DNA from: Bacteroidales bacterium
GTDB lineage: Bacteria; Bacteroidota; Bacteroidia; Bacteroidales; UBA3824
NCBI GenBank assembly: GCA_016286055.1
Contig: JAEERW010000021.1
Coordinates: 1 to 44,199 of the forward strand
Direction of reading: 5' to 3'
DNA length: 44,199 nt
The notes beneath the pieces were generated by a model. That model was not told the DNA's origin. It did no database searches and saw only the letters and a program-made list of their open reading frames with translations. Numbering within the stretch: the stretch's first letter is position 1; each line of letters opens with the position of its first letter. The position numbers and the translations under genes are program-made. Positions 42,563 through 44,199 of the stretch are shown here, one piece after another.

Positions 42563-44026
42563 ATGTCAGTAAATTTAAGCAATTCTAATGTTGCGGTGCG
42601 CGAAACGAGGATTGGGTCAATTACCGGTTACATCGGTTCGCTGAAAGATTTGGCAGAAAAATCTGAGTGCGGAACTCTAAAAGGTTGCGCAAGATGTTTC
42701 TCACAATCAAGCACTTGTCTTTCGCTTTGCGGACTATCGCAACTCGCAGGCATCAGGGACGTGGCAATCATCCATCACGGTCCATCGGGCTGTTCGGTAA
42801 CGAGTAGCAACAGTTACTATATGTCGAAAGTGATGGCCAAAAAACGCGGCGTAACGTCCGACACCGTGTATGTGGGTACCGATATGAACGAAAAAGACAC
42901 AATTTTCGGCTCAACCGAGGGTCTTCGCAAAATCATCATCGAAACCAACCGCCGCTACAAACCCAAAGCAATTTTTGTGTCAAGTAGTTGTGCCACAGGT
43001 ATTATCGGTGAAGACATCGACAGCATTGTTGACGAAGTAAAAGACGAAATCCCTGTGCCCGTGGTGGCTGTTCACTGCGAGGGTTTCAAGAGCAAAATTT
43101 GGGCTACGGGATTCGACATTTCAGACCACGCTGTGTTGCAGGCAATTGTGCAGAAACCTCGCCCCAACGCTCCGAAAAACAACAAGATCAACTTCAAAAA
43201 CTTCTTTGAATCGGCACGTCCCGAAATCATCGAAATGTTTAAGAATTTTGACCTCGAACCCGTTTTCCTCTATTGCAACTCCACGGTTGAGGAACTTTCA
43301 ACTCTCTCGGAAAACCTTGCAACTACCTGTATTTGCGGCACTTTGGGTAACTATCTCGGCAACGCTCTCGAAGAAAAATACGGCGTGCCATACGTCCGTT
43401 CTATCAATCAATGCGGCATCACGGGTTTTGAAACTTGGCTGCGCGAAATAGGCCGAGTTACCCACCGCGAGGACAAGGTAGAAAAATACATTGCCGAACA
43501 ACGTGCCATTTATCTTCCTCAGATAGAAGAAGTTAAGAAACAACTTGAAGGCTTGACGGCTGTGCTTGGAATGGGTCCCGGCTACACGTTTGAGGTGTCG
43601 CGAGTTTTGAACGAACTCGGCATCAAGGTGGTTTGGGCATTGGCTTGGCATTATGATAAGAAATATGAAAACGGCGACGTGCCTCCCTCAATGAAATACC
43701 TGTTGGACAACAACATAGAATTTGAAACTTCGGTTGCCGACCAACAGAATTACGAGGTAATGAACATTCTCAACAAGTACAAACCCGATATGTACCTTTC
43801 ACGGCATCCAGGCTCTACGGTTTGGGCTATAAAGAACGGAACTCCTGCGATTTACGTGGCCGACGAGTATATGATTTTTGGCTACAAACACACTTTGGAA
43901 TTTGCCAAAACAGTGCTCGACACTATCCGCAACCGCAGTTTTGAGGCGAACCTTGCAAAACGCACAAAACTTCCCTACACCAAATGGTGGTACGAACAAA
44001 ATGTTGATAAATTCTTTGAAAATTGA
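42563..44026 (+). CDS. Nitrogenase component-1-like protein, NifD-type (second pair)
   Basis: The 487-aa protein is a paralogue of the one at 25163. P-cluster-type cysteines are C52, C77 (HHGPSGC) and C143 (SSCATGIIGEDID), at spacings like those in NifD. HCEGF (171-175) is conserved. C258 (CICGTLGNYLGNALEEKYGVP) corresponds to the cofactor cysteine C275 of NifD. At the place of the cofactor histidine the sequence reads YVADEYMIFGYKH, so no histidine is present. Extra N-terminal cysteines (C36, C42, C45) resemble those of the first-pair protein. It may be the catalytic subunit while the other pair is a NifE-like scaffold, or the reverse; this cannot be decided here. It starts from promoter P6; the partner gene begins 96 bases downstream. 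Confidence 0.88.
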   Translation: MSVNLSNSNVAVRETRIGSITGYIGSLKDLAEKSECGTLKGCARCFSQSSTCLSLCGLSQLAGIRDVAIIHHGPSGCSVTSSNSYYMSKVMAKKRGVTSDTVYVGTDMNEKDTIFGSTEGLRKIIIETNRRYKPKAIFVSSSCATGIIGEDIDSIVDEVKDEIPVPVVAVHCEGFKSKIWATGFDISDHAVLQAIVQKPRPNAPKNNKINFKNFFESARPEIIEMFKNFDLEPVFLYCNSTVEELSTLSENLATTCICGTLGNYLGNALEEKYGVPYVRSINQCGITGFETWLREIGRVTHREDKVEKYIAEQRAIYLPQIEEVKKQLEGLTAVLGMGPGYTFEVSRVLNELGIKVVWALAWHYDKKYENGDVPPSMKYLLDNNIEFETSVADQQNYEVMNILNKYKPDMYLSRHPGSTVWAIKNGTPAIYVADEYMIFGYKHTLEFAKTVLDTIRNRSFEANLAKRTKLPYTKWWYEQNVDKFFEN

Positions 44027-44122
44027 CAATGAACAATTGACAGTTGACAATTCAGAGAACATTAATATACACACAATTGATAATTGTCCATTGTCAATTA
44101 TCAATTGTCAATTCAAAACAAT
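44027..44122. repeat. AT-rich inverted repeats in the spacer of the second pair
   Basis: Units such as TTGACAATGAACAATTGACA and their complements (CAATTGTC, ATTGTCCATTGTCAA) face each other across about 40 bases. The motif type is the same as between cysH and pstS. Confidence 0.7.
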
Positions 44123-44199
44123 ATGGCAAAGATATTAGACAAACAAAGATATAAATGCGCTTTGGCGGCAATGCAGACCGTTCAGGCGATAGAGAGAGC
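44123..44199 (+). CDS. Start of a nitrogenase component-1-like partner (second pair), cut by window end
   Basis: Only 25 codons are visible: MAKILDKQRYKCALAAMQTV, then QAIER. C12 in YKCALAAMQTVQAIE aligns with C19 of the first-pair NifK-type protein (YACAVGATNTVVAIK), the first P-cluster-type cysteine. Position, spacing and this motif make it the beta-type partner of the gene at 42563. The rest lies outside the window. Confidence 0.75.
   Translation, partial: MAKILDKQRYKCALAAMQTVQAIER

Overview
The window reads as a chromosomal segment of an anaerobic Bacteroidales-type bacterium. The evidence is the Bacteroidetes promoter form (TTG, about 20 bp, TAnnTTTG) in front of many genes, together with a TonB-dependent receptor, a six-bladed beta-propeller lipoprotein, AAA-ATPase/PD-(D/E)XK proteins, YhcG/DUF1016 proteins and a HYC_CC_PP-type protein. 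No rRNA, tRNA, CRISPR array, prophage or insertion sequence was recognised.

Layout. (1) 1-7.5 kb is accessory and redox housekeeping: a truncated AAA-ATPase, an iron-sulfur-type flavin reductase, a YhcG nuclease, an AraC regulator, a ferritin-like protein, an acetyltransferase and a flavodoxin-cyclophilin lipoprotein. (2) 7.6-16 kb holds a 4Fe-4S-type APS/PAPS reductase (cysH) followed by a Pst-like ABC transporter. The transporter is split into pstSC and pstAB by a 4 kb cassette with a broken YhcG gene, a GmrSD-like (DUF262/DUF1524) protein and a Fic protein. (3) 16.2-17.4 kb is a NifH-like reductase with a NifX-like cluster-binding protein. (4) 17.6-25 kb is a cation/proton antiporter, an orphan DNA methyltransferase and secreted proteins. 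(5) 25.1-28.3 kb is the first nitrogenase-component-1-like pair. (6) 28.5-33.7 kb is a tandem pair of TIR-NB-ARC-TPR proteins. (7) 33.8-37.3 kb is a cysteine-codon-rich leader ORF followed by a cystathionine beta-synthase-like enzyme, a cystathionine gamma-lyase/synthase and a GNAT protein. (8) 37.3-40.8 kb is a heavy-metal module with a decayed TonB receptor. (9) 41.0-44.2 kb is a candidate small RNA, cysK, and a second nitrogenase-like pair that runs off the window.

Main interpretation. The NifH-like reductase, the NifX-like protein and two different component-1-like pairs are interleaved with sulfur assimilation genes, not with nifB/nifE/nifN/nifV. Six transcription units (nifH-like, first pair, leader plus cystathionine genes, candidate sRNA, cysK, second pair) start from near-identical promoters: a pyrimidine run ending in CTTGG, exactly 23 bp, then TTTG. 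This points to one regulon joining a group IV nitrogenase-like reductase to cysteine/methionine metabolism. The best precedent is the methylthio-alkane reductase (Mar) system of Rhodospirillum, a nitrogenase-like enzyme that cleaves C-S bonds for sulfur salvage. The substrate here is inferred, not shown.

Second regulatory themes. cysH and pstA share a different promoter layout, suggesting the Pst-like transporter may belong to sulfur rather than phosphate uptake. The acetyltransferase/flavodoxin unit and the distant cupin-CMD lipoprotein share a direct repeat with 21 bp periodicity next to the promoter, as expected for an AraC-type activator.
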